Below the pieces are notes generated by a model. The model was given only the letters and a program-made list of their open reading frames with translations. It searched no databases and had not been told where the DNA came from. 64,000 nt of DNA from Branchiostoma floridae (taxonomy: Eukaryota > Chordata > Leptocardii > Amphioxiformes > Branchiostomatidae). Shown piece after piece: positions 1-10,403 of the stretch. The stretch covers positions 14,110,067 through 14,174,066 of the forward strand of contig NC_049997.1 in the NCBI RefSeq assembly GCF_000003815.2. Direction: 5' to 3'. Both the position numbers and the translations under genes were made by a program. Within the stretch, counting starts at the first letter, position 1; every line of letters starts with the position of its first letter.

Positions 1-118
1 ATCCCTGACAAATCAGTGGACCTCAAACTCATTGATCGCAACTAATGTTAGGTACATTACATACTGCTAGAATACATTAGGAAGTCTTGAACACATTTAT
101 ATCACTGTTTGTTTGATT

Positions 119-300
119 CAGGCCATGTTTATTCAATTAAATGGATGACATCTGTGTGCACATCAAATTTTGGCCGGTCGCCGGTACCAAAAAAAGTTTT
201 TAATCATAGTGTAAATTGCACAAGGCTGCAAAAAAGTAAATGTATGTATACTATTATAATAATATCATTAGAAATACCAGAAAACATTTTGAAATTCGTA
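119..300 (+). repeat. Dispersed repeat, GGCCATGTTGATTTGATT family, copy 1
   Basis: This stretch begins GGCCATGTTTATTCAATTA and continues with a GGATGACATC motif and an A-rich block. The same order of motifs recurs at 14284-14375, 30222-30425 and, inverted, at 25337-25716. The copies are diverged and no terminal repeats or target duplications are obvious. It is an unclassified interspersed repeat. The first 118 bases of the window show nothing I can support. Confidence 0.45.
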
Positions 301-944
301 ATAAATGATAGAATAAAATGTATTTTTTTCAATGAGGGAAGCATTGCATGAATATTGTATGTCAGGTCTTCAGTCAGTTCCTAATCAACACTTCATTTAT
401 ATATGTACAAAGTTGGTAAACCATACATATACATAGTATATGTATATATATACACAGCACTCTTTTATGATTCTTGAACAATAGGGTTTGTGATCCTGCG
501 GATATCAAAATGATCATCAAATCATATATATACAGTACAATACAGTACTTAAACTTTACCTATTGTTCGACATCTGACATGCTTATCTCTGCATATCCAT
601 GTGGTAGCAGACCAAGAAACTGTAAATTACAAGCCTAAACCAAGGTTTAAGTGAAGACTACCAGATATATGTATTTAGTTACAATCTTATAGTAAACAAT
701 TTGATAGTGCATGATTAAAAAACTGTGAGTGCTGCAAAACCATCAGTGATCGAAGTCGGAAAGTAGACGCATAATTATTTTAAAACATCCCGGGTGAAGA
801 AAGATTTTCATATACAATTGCTATCTTACATGTATGTTAGAAACAAGAGATTAGCAAATCAGTTGGTAGATTATCCTAATGAAGGTGTGTTTTGACAGCC
901 AGATAGTTGGGAATATTGGGCAAGAGTAAACAGATAAGCAGATA

Positions 945-2402
945 TCACAGTGGACACGTTCTACCGTTAAACTGAATCAACCAGGGAGTGTACACCCCCG
1001 CAAGAAGAGCGACTCCGACCGAAACGGAGTACAGGAATATCTCGCAGCTTCCTTGCCTATGACCTGACTTGATACACCGTGGGATCATGTTCAACCCAAA
1101 CAGTAGCCCAAATGTTACACAGATTGCGAGAAGAAGCGTTAAACTGGCAAAATATGTCAAAGCAAATCGTTCATCCTCGATATTCGTATTGGGGGTGTCA
1201 CTAAACTTGTTTAGATTGCCAAGGAGTTGCCACAGAATCACGCCTATCGTCGCTAAAGCCGTCCTATACAGCTCCTTTTCAGTATTCACAATGCTGACCA
1301 CATTTTCCTTCATAGCTTCAATTATCACGTCCCATGTTTCGCTATTATCTTCTATATCTACACGCCTGGCAGTGACACGAATGTCCTCCACTTGTGCTTT
1401 TCTAGATTCGCTAACAAAGATTTCATGCGCTTCATGCAACTTTTTAACTCCTATTGCGACGAAAAAGAATGGAGTCATGATAGTGACGGCAAGCGATAAC
1501 AGCTGAGTCATATGATCGTTCCATTCCATAAGAGTTAGTTTCTGTGAAGAGACATAAATGTTCACAAACGAGAAACCGACCGTTGCTCCTACAAACATTG
1601 TCAATTTTATGAAAAATTGAAGCTCTTTGCCGATGCCTGAATAACGCGACCAACTCTTCTCTTTGATTCTATTAGAGACTTCGTTGAGAATGTGGTCGAG
1701 TTGGTCATTGCTGCTAATGGTGTTAGCTAGCTGCTTGGTGTCAGAGGCTAAGGACACTAAAGCGTTGGTCAAATCCATAACATACGAACAGCAGAAGAAC
1801 GATGGCACGTAGATTATAGCATAGAATGCCAGTGTAACAAATGAGCACACGTAGTGAGGTACCTCGTACTCGTGATGAGAGAAGTACTTTATCGTCCACC
1901 GTAAGGCAAAGAGCTGTTCGCAGGAGGCACATTTCAGACTAGCGTTTAACAAGACGGCGCTGGCCCATAGAATTACATACAGGGCCAATAAATACCGTTT
2001 GTCATAAACAGCAGTTTGCTTGATCTTACTCCTCAGCAGATCATCCCAGTTGATCTGGTAGCGCCATCGGATAATCAGTATGGCTGACATGAATGTAAAT
2101 AGGCCATAGATGAGCGAATAAGAAATAGTTTTCTCCACTTTGTACGGCTGATGACATTGTGACCACCACCACGTGCCGTTAGCAAATGATGAGTTATCTG
2201 TAGTGTGTGTGTAGTGTACATCCACATGGTACCACGTGGTGCCCATAGTCTCATTATGACCACCGTTGTCTGTCTTTGCTCTCCACAGACAGACCAGTTG
2301 CATGATACTACAAAACAAAAACCACCAGAAGCCAAGAAAAGGCCAGATTGCTCTCCACAGCTTCGCACAGAAAGACCCAAACCCCTTGAAGACGGTCTTC
2401 AT
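945..2402 (-). CDS. Gene A: multi-pass membrane protein, unassigned family
   Basis: I do not recognise the family. From the Met at 2402 the protein is 485 residues and ends in NGRTCPL. Nine hydrophobic segments are visible, roughly at residues 14-38, 94-114, 137-156, 182-210, 262-287, 299-320, 378-398, 413-440 and 455-476. The first loop holds N-glycosylation sequons (NETM, NSSF, NGTW) and is probably extracellular. The loop after segment 2 and the long segment 4-5 loop are charged, which suggests a cytosolic N terminus and an outside C terminus. A cysteine pair in CASC follows segment 3. The frame is open upstream to 2507, but that part crosses a probable splice acceptor (exon starting near 2481), so I start at the Met conserved with gene B. 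It is a close paralogue of gene B. A chemosensory receptor role would fit such an expansion but is speculation. Confidence 0.8.
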   Translation of the reverse strand: MKTVFKGFGSFCAKLWRAIWPFLGFWWFLFCSIMQLVCLWRAKTDNGGHNETMGTTWYHVDVHYTHTTDNSSFANGTWWWSQCHQPYKVEKTISYSLIYGLFTFMSAILIIRWRYQINWDDLLRSKIKQTAVYDKRYLLALYVILWASAVLLNASLKCASCEQLFALRWTIKYFSHHEYEVPHYVCSFVTLAFYAIIYVPSFFCCSYVMDLTNALVSLASDTKQLANTISSNDQLDHILNEVSNRIKEKSWSRYSGIGKELQFFIKLTMFVGATVGFSFVNIYVSSQKLTLMEWNDHMTQLLSLAVTIMTPFFFVAIGVKKLHEAHEIFVSESRKAQVEDIRVTARRVDIEDNSETWDVIIEAMKENVVSIVNTEKELYRTALATIGVILWQLLGNLNKFSDTPNTNIEDERFALTYFASLTLLLAICVTFGLLFGLNMIPRCIKSGHRQGSCEIFLYSVSVGVALLAGVYTPWLIQFNGRTCPL

Positions 2403-2476
2403 GACATGTACACGTGTACCACAAGGGTCCCTCCTGGTGCCTTGTTGAGCGCCAATGATTTCTTCATCGGTTCCAT
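2399..2476 (-). other. Upstream ORF of gene A, 26 codons, overlapping the main ATG
   Basis: The exon that begins after the acceptor near 2482 contains an ATG (2476) opening a frame of 25 residues. It runs MEPMKK at the start and YMS at the end. Its TGA shares bases with gene A's ATG in an ATGA overlap. Gene B has an upstream frame of exactly the same length and the same overlap; 14 of 25 residues agree. The alternative is that this exon is read in the main frame from an unseen 5' exon; that frame is conserved about as well. Which is used cannot be decided here. Confidence 0.5.
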
Positions 2477-2805
2477 AGGATCTGGATTTAAAAACACAAA
2501 AACGCAATGTTCAATAATATTTCAGCGAACCCAACCATCCATTAACCATGGAGTCTGAAAAATAAAATTTTCGTGCCGGACAGCAGAATAATTGTCCTTG
2601 CAGTTCTGATGTGATCTTCTAGGGGGTATACTTAGATTGCTTCCTCCTGACTAAAAAAAAGCAAGCGAAGTCCATAGAACGTCCACGTCAATAGTTATGG
2701 AAACCGGAAGTTCAGCTGTAGTAGCAAAGGTCAACTAACAAATTTCATAACTATACATCTAACGTTACTGGTTAATAAGTCAATGATGGCCACGATCTTG
2801 TGGAA

Positions 2806-2961
2806 ACACACACCGAGACAAACACACACCAAGACAAACACACACACACACACATCGAGACAAACAGACACACACACACAGAGACAAACACACACACACA
2901 CCGAGACACACACACACAGACACAAACACACTGAGACAAACACAGGCACACACACACACAA
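2806..2961. repeat. CA/GACA simple-sequence tract
   Basis: About 155 bp of CA dinucleotides is broken by GAGACAAA units. The tract is low complexity. Long open frames on both strands here (for example a Cys/Val-rich one on minus) are artefacts of the repeat. The right arm has a shorter, different GT tract in the equivalent area. Confidence 0.95.
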
Positions 2962-4104
2962 TACCCCTTGGAGGTAATGAGACAAGCTTGTTACAAGAAG
3001 TTCTACATATCTTATGGAGGTATGAGGTCTCTGAACTCTTGTTTCTATGTTGTTGTACATAATATCATCTTAAATTAGCTAGTCATCGTGTTTACGTACG
3101 GTATATGATCTCCAATGCCCAAAAGGGGATACTCCTCAACATCAATTGTGCAGGCCTGCAAAGAAAAAGCACCATGACGTCATGACTCAGTAATTGAGGA
3201 AGTGAAAATGACCATGGTGAAAGCGGACGTTATTAATAATAGGGAAGTTCGATCCAGTGAGGGAGTTGTTTTGAGGTTCCTACAGGCACTTGGAATTATA
3301 CAATAGCGTAACGTAGCTTAAGGTAACATACATCAAAGGTCTACCAGGCGTCATATAACAAATTATCACTTTCTTTTCTGGATATATGTTTTTAATACTT
3401 TAGTCTAATATATGTATATATATAAATTTGCGACCCATGTATGTGAGCACCCCGTATTTGTCGGGATTTCCCCTTCGGTGTCCTTCTTATTGAAAACAAT
3501 GAAAACAAAATCATTGCTTTGTCCTCTCACTTTGTTTATTTTCTTCCATTTGACTATTTTGCATTCGGTAAAACAACAAACACAAAAACATGATAAGAAG
3601 GCCTAAATCCAAATCCGCTTGGACATCAAAGCACGGTTCTGTTGATAACATAAATTTGAATTTTCTTAGAATATACGTTTCTTCATCAAATTGTAGAATG
3701 AAATTCCGTAAAAAGTACGATTTTTTTCAACCAATACCCGAAAATCAGAACTGCAATCATGGGTGACCTTATGGCTATTATAAAATCCGTTCTCTGGCTA
3801 GGATCTACAATGTACTCGTTCTCAAGATAAGACATGTACAGCTTACCATTGCGGTGTACCGAGGAACAGCCGAGAAAGTAATGAATTGTCAGAGCTTGTC
3901 CAGCGACACAGGCCACGTCCAGTGGTTTGGATATTTGCTTCATGTGCAATCAGACCCTTATATTAGGTTCTTGTGGTACGTGAAGCAAATAAAAACTTCC
4001 CTGTTGACGTCAAGTGTTTTGGTCTGTAAATAATTAATAAGGTCTCGTTCATGTATTACTCCGAGTAAAAAAACACGGCTGCATGAACGGGTTTAAAGCT
4101 GTGA

Positions 4105-4440
4105 GGAATTACATTTGTATATCTCGTAAATTTGTGCATTATCAATATTTACCACCATGAAAAATGGAGGTATAGTTTTTGGTGTGTCTGTGTGTATCTG
4201 TGTGTCTGTCTATGTTTCCGCATCATCAGCATAACTTTAGAACCACTGGGTGGCTTGTAATGATATTTGATATGAAGGCAGATGTTGGAAAGACAAAGGT
4301 CAAGGTAGATTTTGGGCCCCCTGGTGTGTGACCTTGGTACTGCAACAAAACTTCGATATTTTGTATCTTTTGACCCGGACATGCTATGGTCTTGAGGTAT
4401 GAGGTTTCCGAACTCGTGTTTAGCAGGCTAAAAGGGCTGC
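4105..4440. other. Spacer at the centre of the palindrome
   Basis: This is the unpaired centre of the inverted duplication. It contains a short TGTGTCTG-rich stretch (about 4180-4215) and no open frame with protein-like composition. I see no gene here. It marks the junction where the two arms meet. Confidence 0.6.
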
Positions 4441-4919
4441 TCACAGCTTAAAACTATTTACAACCCGAAACTGGGATTCCCCCAAAGTTCTTGACGTCAA
4501 CAGGGAAGTTTTTTGCTTCACGTACCACAAGAACCTTATAAAGGTCTGAATGCATATAAAGCAAATATCCAAACCACTGGACGTGGCCTGTGTCGCTGGA
4601 CACGCTCTGACAATTCATTACTTTCTCAGCACGGTTCCTCTGTAGACCGGAATGGTAAGCTGTACATGTCTTATCTTGAGAACTAGTACATTGTAGATCC
4701 TAGCAAGAGAAACGGATTTTATGATAGTGATAAGCTCACCCATGATTACTGTTCTGATTTCCGGTATTGGTTGAAAAATAAAAAGCACTTTTTACGGAAT
4801 TTCATTCTACAATCTGATGAACAATCGTACTAAGTATATTTTAAGAAAACTCGAATTTACGTTATCAACAGAACCGTGCTTTGATGTCCGAACTAATTCG
4901 GTTTCAGGCCTTCTTATTA

Positions 4920-4920
<1 letters not shown>

Positions 4921-4954
<34 letters not shown>
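4921..4954. repeat. (TG)n microsatellite
   Basis: This is a nearly pure TG run of about 34 bp in the right arm. The left arm has no such tract at the equivalent place (about 3570-3590), so it expanded after the duplication. Confidence 0.95.
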
Positions 4955-4957
<3 letters not shown>

Positions 4958-5905
4958 ACCAGATGCAAAATAGTCAAATGCATATTACTTAATTGAAAAA
5001 CAAAGTGAGAGGACAAAGCTTTGTATGATTTTGTTTTCAATAAGAAGGACACCGAAAGTGAAACCCCGACGCATGTTGGTGCTGAAATACATGGGTCGAA
5101 AATTTATATAAAGAGACAAGCATATATCCAGAATAGAAAGCTATAATCTAACGCCTCGTGGACCTTTGCATTCATGATGTTACCTTTAGCTATGTCACGC
5201 TATGGTATATGTACAAGTGCCTATAGGAACCTCAAAAAAACTCACTGGATCAAACCTCCATGTTACTTCCGCTTTCACTAAGGTCACTTTCACTTTACTG
5301 AGTCATGACGTCATGGTGCTTTTTTCGTTCTAGGCCAACACAATTGAGGTTGAGCAAGATCCCCTTTTGGGCAGTGGAGACCATTTGCCGTACGTAAACA
5401 CGACCACTAATTTAAGATGGTATTATTATGTACACAACATAGAAACAAGAGTTCAGTGACTTCATACCTCCATGCCTGTGTATGTTTCGGTGTGTTTGTG
5501 TGTGTTTTCACAAATTCGTGGTCATCCTTACCTTATTCACCAATAGATGGATTGTTACGAAATCTGGTATGTGAGTAGGTGGCCGGCTATATACTCCTTG
5601 GCCAGCTTTGATACTATCTTGTGGCACCGTAGGATCTGCTTGGAGATTACTTTATCCCTAGAGGATTACTTTAGAACTGCAGGGGCAATTCTGCTATAAG
5701 CTTTTAGAGAGGATAACTGAATAAAACAGTACGTGCATTTTCAGGTATCACGTAGACCAGGTGATTCTACCGGCCTGATAGATACAGAGGGAAACGGAGT
5801 GAACTTTTTAAAATTTCTTTGGGCAGTACTTGTCATCAACCACCTACCTGTGCTTGAAAATGTTGCCCGTCTAGTTACCTCCGACAAGGAAGTTCAGTTC
5901 TGACT

Positions 5906-5995
5906 TGGTATTGTTTGTGCGTGCGTGTGTTTGCGTGTGTGTTTGTGCGTTTGTGTGTGCGCGCGCTCGCGTTCGTATGTCTGTGTCTGTGTTTG
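5906..5995. repeat. GTGTTTGCGTGC-type simple-sequence tract
   Basis: This GT/GCGC-rich low-complexity tract lies upstream of gene B. Open frames through it on either strand are not credible genes. Confidence 0.85.
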
Positions 5996-6282
5996 CAAAT
6001 CAAGATCCTTTTGATGGCTTGTGTTGCTTTCGGGGCACAGGTTTGATTTTGATTGATGTCCTGAAGCTAGAAACCTGGCCTTCGGGTGCCACAGCTGCAC
6101 GGGAGAACTAGTAATAAATAGAGTTGTGTAGTCCATCTGGGACAGCTGGCTGTTGACACGTGCTGCCCGGGGTCAATGAACTTTGTTTGGAACACCAGGT
6201 TTGACACAAAACTGTTTAACTGAGGTTTGGGCCCTTCGAACTCTTGTTGATCACTGTGTTGTTGTTTTTTAATCCAGGTCCT

Positions 6283-6360
6283 ATGGAACTGACGAAGGAG
6301 TCAGTGGACATCAACAAAGCACCAGGAAAGAACCTTGTGACACACTTGTACGTGTCATGA
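6283..6360 (+). other. Upstream ORF of gene B, 26 codons, ATGA overlap with main start
   Basis: It lies in the exon that begins at about 6278, just after a TTTTTTTAATCCAG acceptor. The frame starts MELTKES, ends LYVS, and its TGA (6358-6360) overlaps gene B's ATG (6357-6359). Length and overlap match gene A's upstream frame exactly. This layout could allow termination-reinitiation. The competing reading is that the main frame enters from an upstream exon through the conserved S-Y-G-T-D-E segment. Confidence 0.5.
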
Positions 6361-7826
6361 AGACCGGCATCAACGGGTTCGAGTCTTTCTGTGCAAAGCT
6401 GTGGATAGCAATCTGGCCTTTTCTTGGCTTCTGGTGGTTCTTGTTCTGCAGTATTATGCAACTGGTCTGCCTGTGGAGAGCAAGGACGGACAACGGTGGC
6501 CATAATGATACAATGGTTAATGACACATGGTACACTGGGGATGTACACTACATCCACCACACAGAAAACGCAGAACTTTCTAACGGCACTTGGTGTTGGA
6601 TACATTGTCATCAGCCGTACAAAGTGGAGAAAAACATTTCTTATTCGCTCATTTATTGCCTGTTTACATTCATGTCAGGTATACTGATTATCCGATGGCG
6701 CTACCAGATCAATTGGAAGGATCTGCTGAGGAATAAGATTAAGCAGACTGCGGTTTATGACAAACGGTATTTACTGGCTTTGTACGTAATTCTATGGGCC
6801 AGCGCCCTCACGCTAAACCATAGTCTAAAATGTGCCTCCTGCGATCATCTCTTTGCCTTACGGTGGACGATAAGGTATTTTTCTCATCACAAGTATGAGG
6901 TACCACACTACGTGTGCTCATTTGTTACACTGTCATTCTATGCTATAATCTACGTGCCATCTTTCTTCTGCTGTTCGTACGTTCTAGACTTGACCAATGC
7001 TTTAGTGTCCTTAGCCTCTGACACCAAGCAGCTTGCTGAAAGCATCAGCGACAATGTTAACCCTGACAGCATTCTTGATAAAGTCTCCAATAGAATCAAA
7101 GAGAAGAGCTGGTCGCGTTATTCAGGCATTGGCAAAGAACTTGAATTTTTCACCAAACTGACGATGTTTGTTGGAGCAACAGTCGGTTTCTCGTTTGCGA
7201 ACATTTACGTCTCTTCACGAAGTATAACACTTATGGAATGGAACGATCATATGACTCAGCTGTTGGGTCTTGCTGTCACAATTATGACTCCATTCTTCTT
7301 TCTCGCAATAGGAGTCAAAAAGTTGCATGAAGCGCATGAAATCTTTGTTAGCGAAGCTAGAAAAGCACAAGTGGAGAACAGGCGGCTCTTGCGTGCCACT
7401 GTCAGACGTGGAGATATAGAAGACCATAGCGAAACGTGGGACATAATAATTGACGCTATGAAGGAAAATGTGGTCAGCATTGTGAATACCGAAAAGGAGC
7501 TGTATTGGACGGCTTTAGCAACGATAGGTGTGATTCTGTGGCAACTCCTTGGACACCTGAACAAGTTTAATGACACCCCCAATACGAATATCGAGGATGA
7601 ACGATTTGCTTTGACATATTTCGCCAGTTTAACGCTTCTTCTCGCAATCTGTGCAACATTTGGGCTACTGTTTGGGTTGAACATGATCCCACGGTGTATC
7701 AAGTCAAGTAATAGGCAAGGTAACTGTAAGGTATTCCTGTGCTCCGTTTCGGTCGGAGTCGCTCTTCTTGCAGCAGTCTATACTCCCTGGTTGATTCAGT
7801 TTAACGGTAGAACGTGCCCACTGTGA
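6357..7826 (+). CDS. Gene B: multi-pass membrane protein, paralogue of gene A
   Basis: The protein is 489 residues from the Met at 6357 to the stop at 7826. It has the same nine hydrophobic segments as gene A, the same sequon-bearing first loop (NDTWY, NGTWC), the CASC motif, the SWSRYSGIGKEL cytosolic stretch, the KKLHEAHEIFVSEARKAQ segment and the NGRTCPL tail. Compared with gene A it has a small insertion after RKAQ (about five residues). The whole listed coding region is one exon; a splice acceptor at 6276-6277 shows at least one more exon or a leader upstream. The start is chosen because the main frame has a stop inside the presumed intron and the Met is conserved in A. The function is unknown to me and no established receptor or channel signature is evident. 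Confidence 0.85.
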   Translation: MKTGINGFESFCAKLWIAIWPFLGFWWFLFCSIMQLVCLWRARTDNGGHNDTMVNDTWYTGDVHYIHHTENAELSNGTWCWIHCHQPYKVEKNISYSLIYCLFTFMSGILIIRWRYQINWKDLLRNKIKQTAVYDKRYLLALYVILWASALTLNHSLKCASCDHLFALRWTIRYFSHHKYEVPHYVCSFVTLSFYAIIYVPSFFCCSYVLDLTNALVSLASDTKQLAESISDNVNPDSILDKVSNRIKEKSWSRYSGIGKELEFFTKLTMFVGATVGFSFANIYVSSRSITLMEWNDHMTQLLGLAVTIMTPFFFLAIGVKKLHEAHEIFVSEARKAQVENRRLLRATVRRGDIEDHSETWDIIIDAMKENVVSIVNTEKELYWTALATIGVILWQLLGHLNKFNDTPNTNIEDERFALTYFASLTLLLAICATFGLLFGLNMIPRCIKSSNRQGNCKVFLCSVSVGVALLAAVYTPWLIQFNGRTCPL

Positions 7827-7936
7827 TATATGCCTATCTGTTTACTCTTGCTCAATTTTCACAACTACGTGGCTGTCAACACACTCTTTCAGTAGGACAA
7901 TCTTAAATCTGATGTGCTAATCTCTTGTTTCAAACA

Positions 7937-7942
7937 AATAAA
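7937..7942 (+). terminator. AATAAA polyadenylation signal candidate for gene B
   Basis: An AATAAA sits about 110 bp past the gene B stop. The equivalent place downstream of gene A is diverged (ACATACATG) and has no AATAAA, so the two copies may end their transcripts differently. Confidence 0.5.
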
Positions 7943-8739
7943 AACATTACCACTTGTGTATGTAAATATTTTTTGGCACCGATGTATTGAAATAATCAAG
8001 TGTCTGCTTGCCGACTTAGATCACTGATGTTTTTGCAGCACCCACAGTTTTTTTAATCGATAATGCACTATCATAATGGTTTACTATAAGATTGTAACTA
8101 AATACATTTATCTGGTGGTCTTCACTTAGAACTTGGTTTAGGCTTGTATATACAGTTTCCTGGTCTGCTACCACATGGATACACAGAGAACGCAAAGATA
8201 AGCATTTCTGGCAGATGTCGGACAATAGGTTAATCTTAAGTATTTTATATATATATATAATTTGATTATCATTTTGATATCAAGAGATTCACAAACTGTA
8301 TTGTTCAAGAATCATGATATATACTGTATAGTTTACCATCTTTGTATATATATAAATCGAGTGTTAATTGTTACACTTAGGAACTGACATACAATGTACA
8401 TGCAATGCTACCCTCGTTGAAAAAAAATGACATTTATTTTGTGTTGTTTGTACTTCTTCTTCTTAGATTATATAGATGGTCAGTTCCCTGTAGTTGATTC
8501 GCTACATGGCAAAAGTCGTTTCACCATATTTCTGTAGATAGTGTAATAGCATTAATTAGAGATAGTTTTCCTTTCCAACAATCACTTAATTAATAATATG
8601 TATCTGCAGACGTCATTGAATAGAATCATGACGTCTGTATGTTTTAGCTAACTGTCGCAACATCTAAATGTTACAAGAGATGTAGAAAACGTTACTGAAA
8701 ATCAAAGCCTGAGTACTGGAACATTAAGAAACATCATCC

Positions 8740-9140
8740 ACCTCGCAAAGATCAGTCATACAGTAGACACATACTGAGACACTTTTCTATTGTGATTCAA
8801 ATACATGACAGAAGGATAAATATGCAAAACCCAATGGAAAGCATAGCTGATGTCCATGAACAATTGCTCCACCCACAGAAACACAAGGACCTACCAGCCT
8901 CATGTTTGCTATTCTCTCCTCTTAGGAGTGATTGATTACCATGAAACTCATGCAAAAGACATTAGAATGACAGTCTCTAATTGGCGATAAGGAAACCGTT
9001 CGGATATGTATCTTCCAAAGCAAACGTAAAGAAGCCTCTGACCAGGGAGAAAAGGGAGGATACACAAAGCAGATATCTCCTCTTCTGTTGGGTGTGTTTC
9101 TCCTGTGTTTCCCCTGAGTTTTGACTATTGAACTGAGCTT
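8740..9140 (+). repeat. Dispersed repeat ending TTTTGACTATTGAACTGAG, copy 1
   Basis: About 400 bp align in order with 59040-59410. Shared landmarks are AGGAGTGATTGATTACCATG, ACAGTCTCTAATTGG and TTTCTCCTGTGTTTCCC. The copies are diverged but collinear. No coding capacity is visible. It is an unclassified interspersed element, possibly the non-autonomous remnant of a larger transposon. Confidence 0.65.
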
Positions 9141-9238
9141 TGTGAGAAGAGTATGGCGCATTGAAACCTCATTGGCTGGATACTAATTGTAGTCTTTGGA
9201 AGCTTGGTCGAAGAAAGACCCCCCCCACACACACACAG

Positions 9239-9302
9239 GGTCAGAGTGACCTTTCAAGGTCACCTTATGACCCCACCAGTGACCTTTCAAGGTCAGAGTG
9301 AC
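9239..9302. promoter_or_regulatory. Cluster of nuclear-receptor-type half sites
   Basis: 9239-9251 reads GGTCAGAGTGACC, a perfect inverted repeat with 3-bp spacing that matches the classical estrogen-response-element consensus. It is followed by TCAAGGTCA (an extended half site of the SF-1/ERR type), then TGACCTTTCAAGGTCA and AGGTCAGAGTGACA. Four to six half sites lie within 64 bp. The match is seen in sequence; function is inference. The lipid-transfer gene starts 8.6 kb downstream, so a link to it is only a possibility. Confidence 0.4.
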
Positions 9303-9584
9303 ATGTCATTTCCCCCTGTTAGACACGTTCACACGCCCACATAACCGTGCGGTATGACCAACCCTTCTCAGCACGGTCAGCTGAAGACTTCTAAAGGGAG
9401 ACAGATCTCCCATGAAAGGACGTTAAATAACCGTTTCTTAAATAGGGCCACCTGTCAATCACTATCTTCATCACCAATCACAAACTAGCCGCGGTTGGAC
9501 TGTTGTAAAAAGAATTTGTAAAGAGTGAGCCTTGGTTTGGGTTTGAAGTATTAGTATATAAGGTCTCAACATGTTGGAAGATTT

Positions 9585-9655
9585 TAATATTTTCGACTAT
9601 TGCTGTACATATTGCCATGCGATTGTGGAGCAATAAAGTTATTATTGTTATCCCA
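9585..9655 (+). repeat. Possible retroelement 3' tail (GCAATAAAGTTATT)
   Basis: The stretch ends GATTGTGGAGCAATAAAGTT followed by an ATTATTGTTATCC tail. Similar tails occur at 50618-50722 (plus) and, inverted, at 11846-12010, 42052-42200 and perhaps 45306-45360. Recurrence of a polyadenylation-like end suggests 3' ends of one non-LTR retroelement family. No reverse transcriptase is present in the window. Confidence 0.4.
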
Positions 9656-9849
9656 TACATGACGACTTGAAGGGTATACCCGTAGTGTGGCCTGTGATGT
9701 GAGGCTAAGACCTTCGTACCTGACACAGGGTCCAACCGCCTCGGATAAATCAAAGGAAAGTATGTCTGACTCTAAATGAGCTGAATCGCCCAATCTTTCA
9801 ACAACTGGAAACACGGTGGCACGGTAATGTAACGTTGCGCAAGTGTTCA

Positions 9850-10060
9850 CAGCAGGCCGCAGTGTTGTGTGTCCCTGGGAAAGGCACTATACACCCATTT
9901 CCTTATTCTATCCAGGTAAAAGTGAGTAGGTAAAAGTGAGTGGATAGTTGGTAAAAGTGAGGGGATCCTATTGGATGGGACGCAAAGCTGGACGTCCGGT
10001 GTTTGAGGAGCCCTACCTCCAGCACGTTAAAGAACCCACCACACTTATCGAAAGATTCGT
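9850..10060 (+). repeat. Dispersed element with CACGTTAAAGAACCCACCAC tail
   Basis: It contains three tandem GTAAAAGTGAG units (about 9915-9962) and then the motif CACGTTAAAGAACCC at about 10024. Diverged versions of that motif occur at 25987-26024 and inverted at 38119-38145. The conserved tail shared by different copies is typical of SINE-like families. The 3' part overlaps the sequence shared with the gene A/B upstream regions. Confidence 0.4.
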
Positions 10061-10403
10061 GGTCATCATTAACTTATTAACCAAAAGATGGATTGTTACG
10101 AAATTTGGTATGTGGAAAGGTGTCGGAAAGGCAATGGTTAAGGTCCTTTATGGGCCTCCTGGCGATCGACCCTGCTACTTCAGCTGAATTGACGTGGACG
10201 TGCTATGGTCTTGGCTTGTGTGTTTTGAGTCAGGAGGAAGCTATCTAAGTATGCCCCCTAGAAGATTACTTTGGAACTGCAAGGGCAATTCTGCTGTCTG
10301 TTTGACACAAAAGTTTTATTTTTCAGACACCTTGAACTATTATCGGAGGTTTGGGTTCTCCGAACTATTATTGAACATTGCGTTTTTGTGTTTTTAAATC
10401 CAG

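Larger units (their letters stand above)
320..8440. repeat. 8-kb imperfect inverted duplication carrying genes A and B
   Basis: The left arm (about 320-4104) matches the reverse complement of the right arm (about 4440-8440). Paired landmarks run the whole length: 330-360 with 8375-8435, 600-720 with 8040-8170, gene A with gene B, 3095-3125 with 5359-5393, 3424-3450 with 5068-5110, 3919-3954 with 4548-4587, and 4091-4104 with 4440-4453. The spacer is about 335 bp. The arms differ by substitutions and by length changes, including different CA/TG tracts, so the duplication is not brand new or has been only partly converted. Its result is two divergently transcribed copies of one membrane-protein gene. 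Confidence 0.85.

Noticed and set aside
1069-1506. Open frame of 145 residues on plus inside gene A (and its mirror, 7256-7702 minus, in gene B)
   Set aside because: They are antisense shadows of the same exon in both copies and are only as conserved as the real coding strand forces.
2731-3060. Cys/Val-rich and Thr/His-rich open frames
   Set aside because: They are translations of the CA/GT simple-sequence tract.
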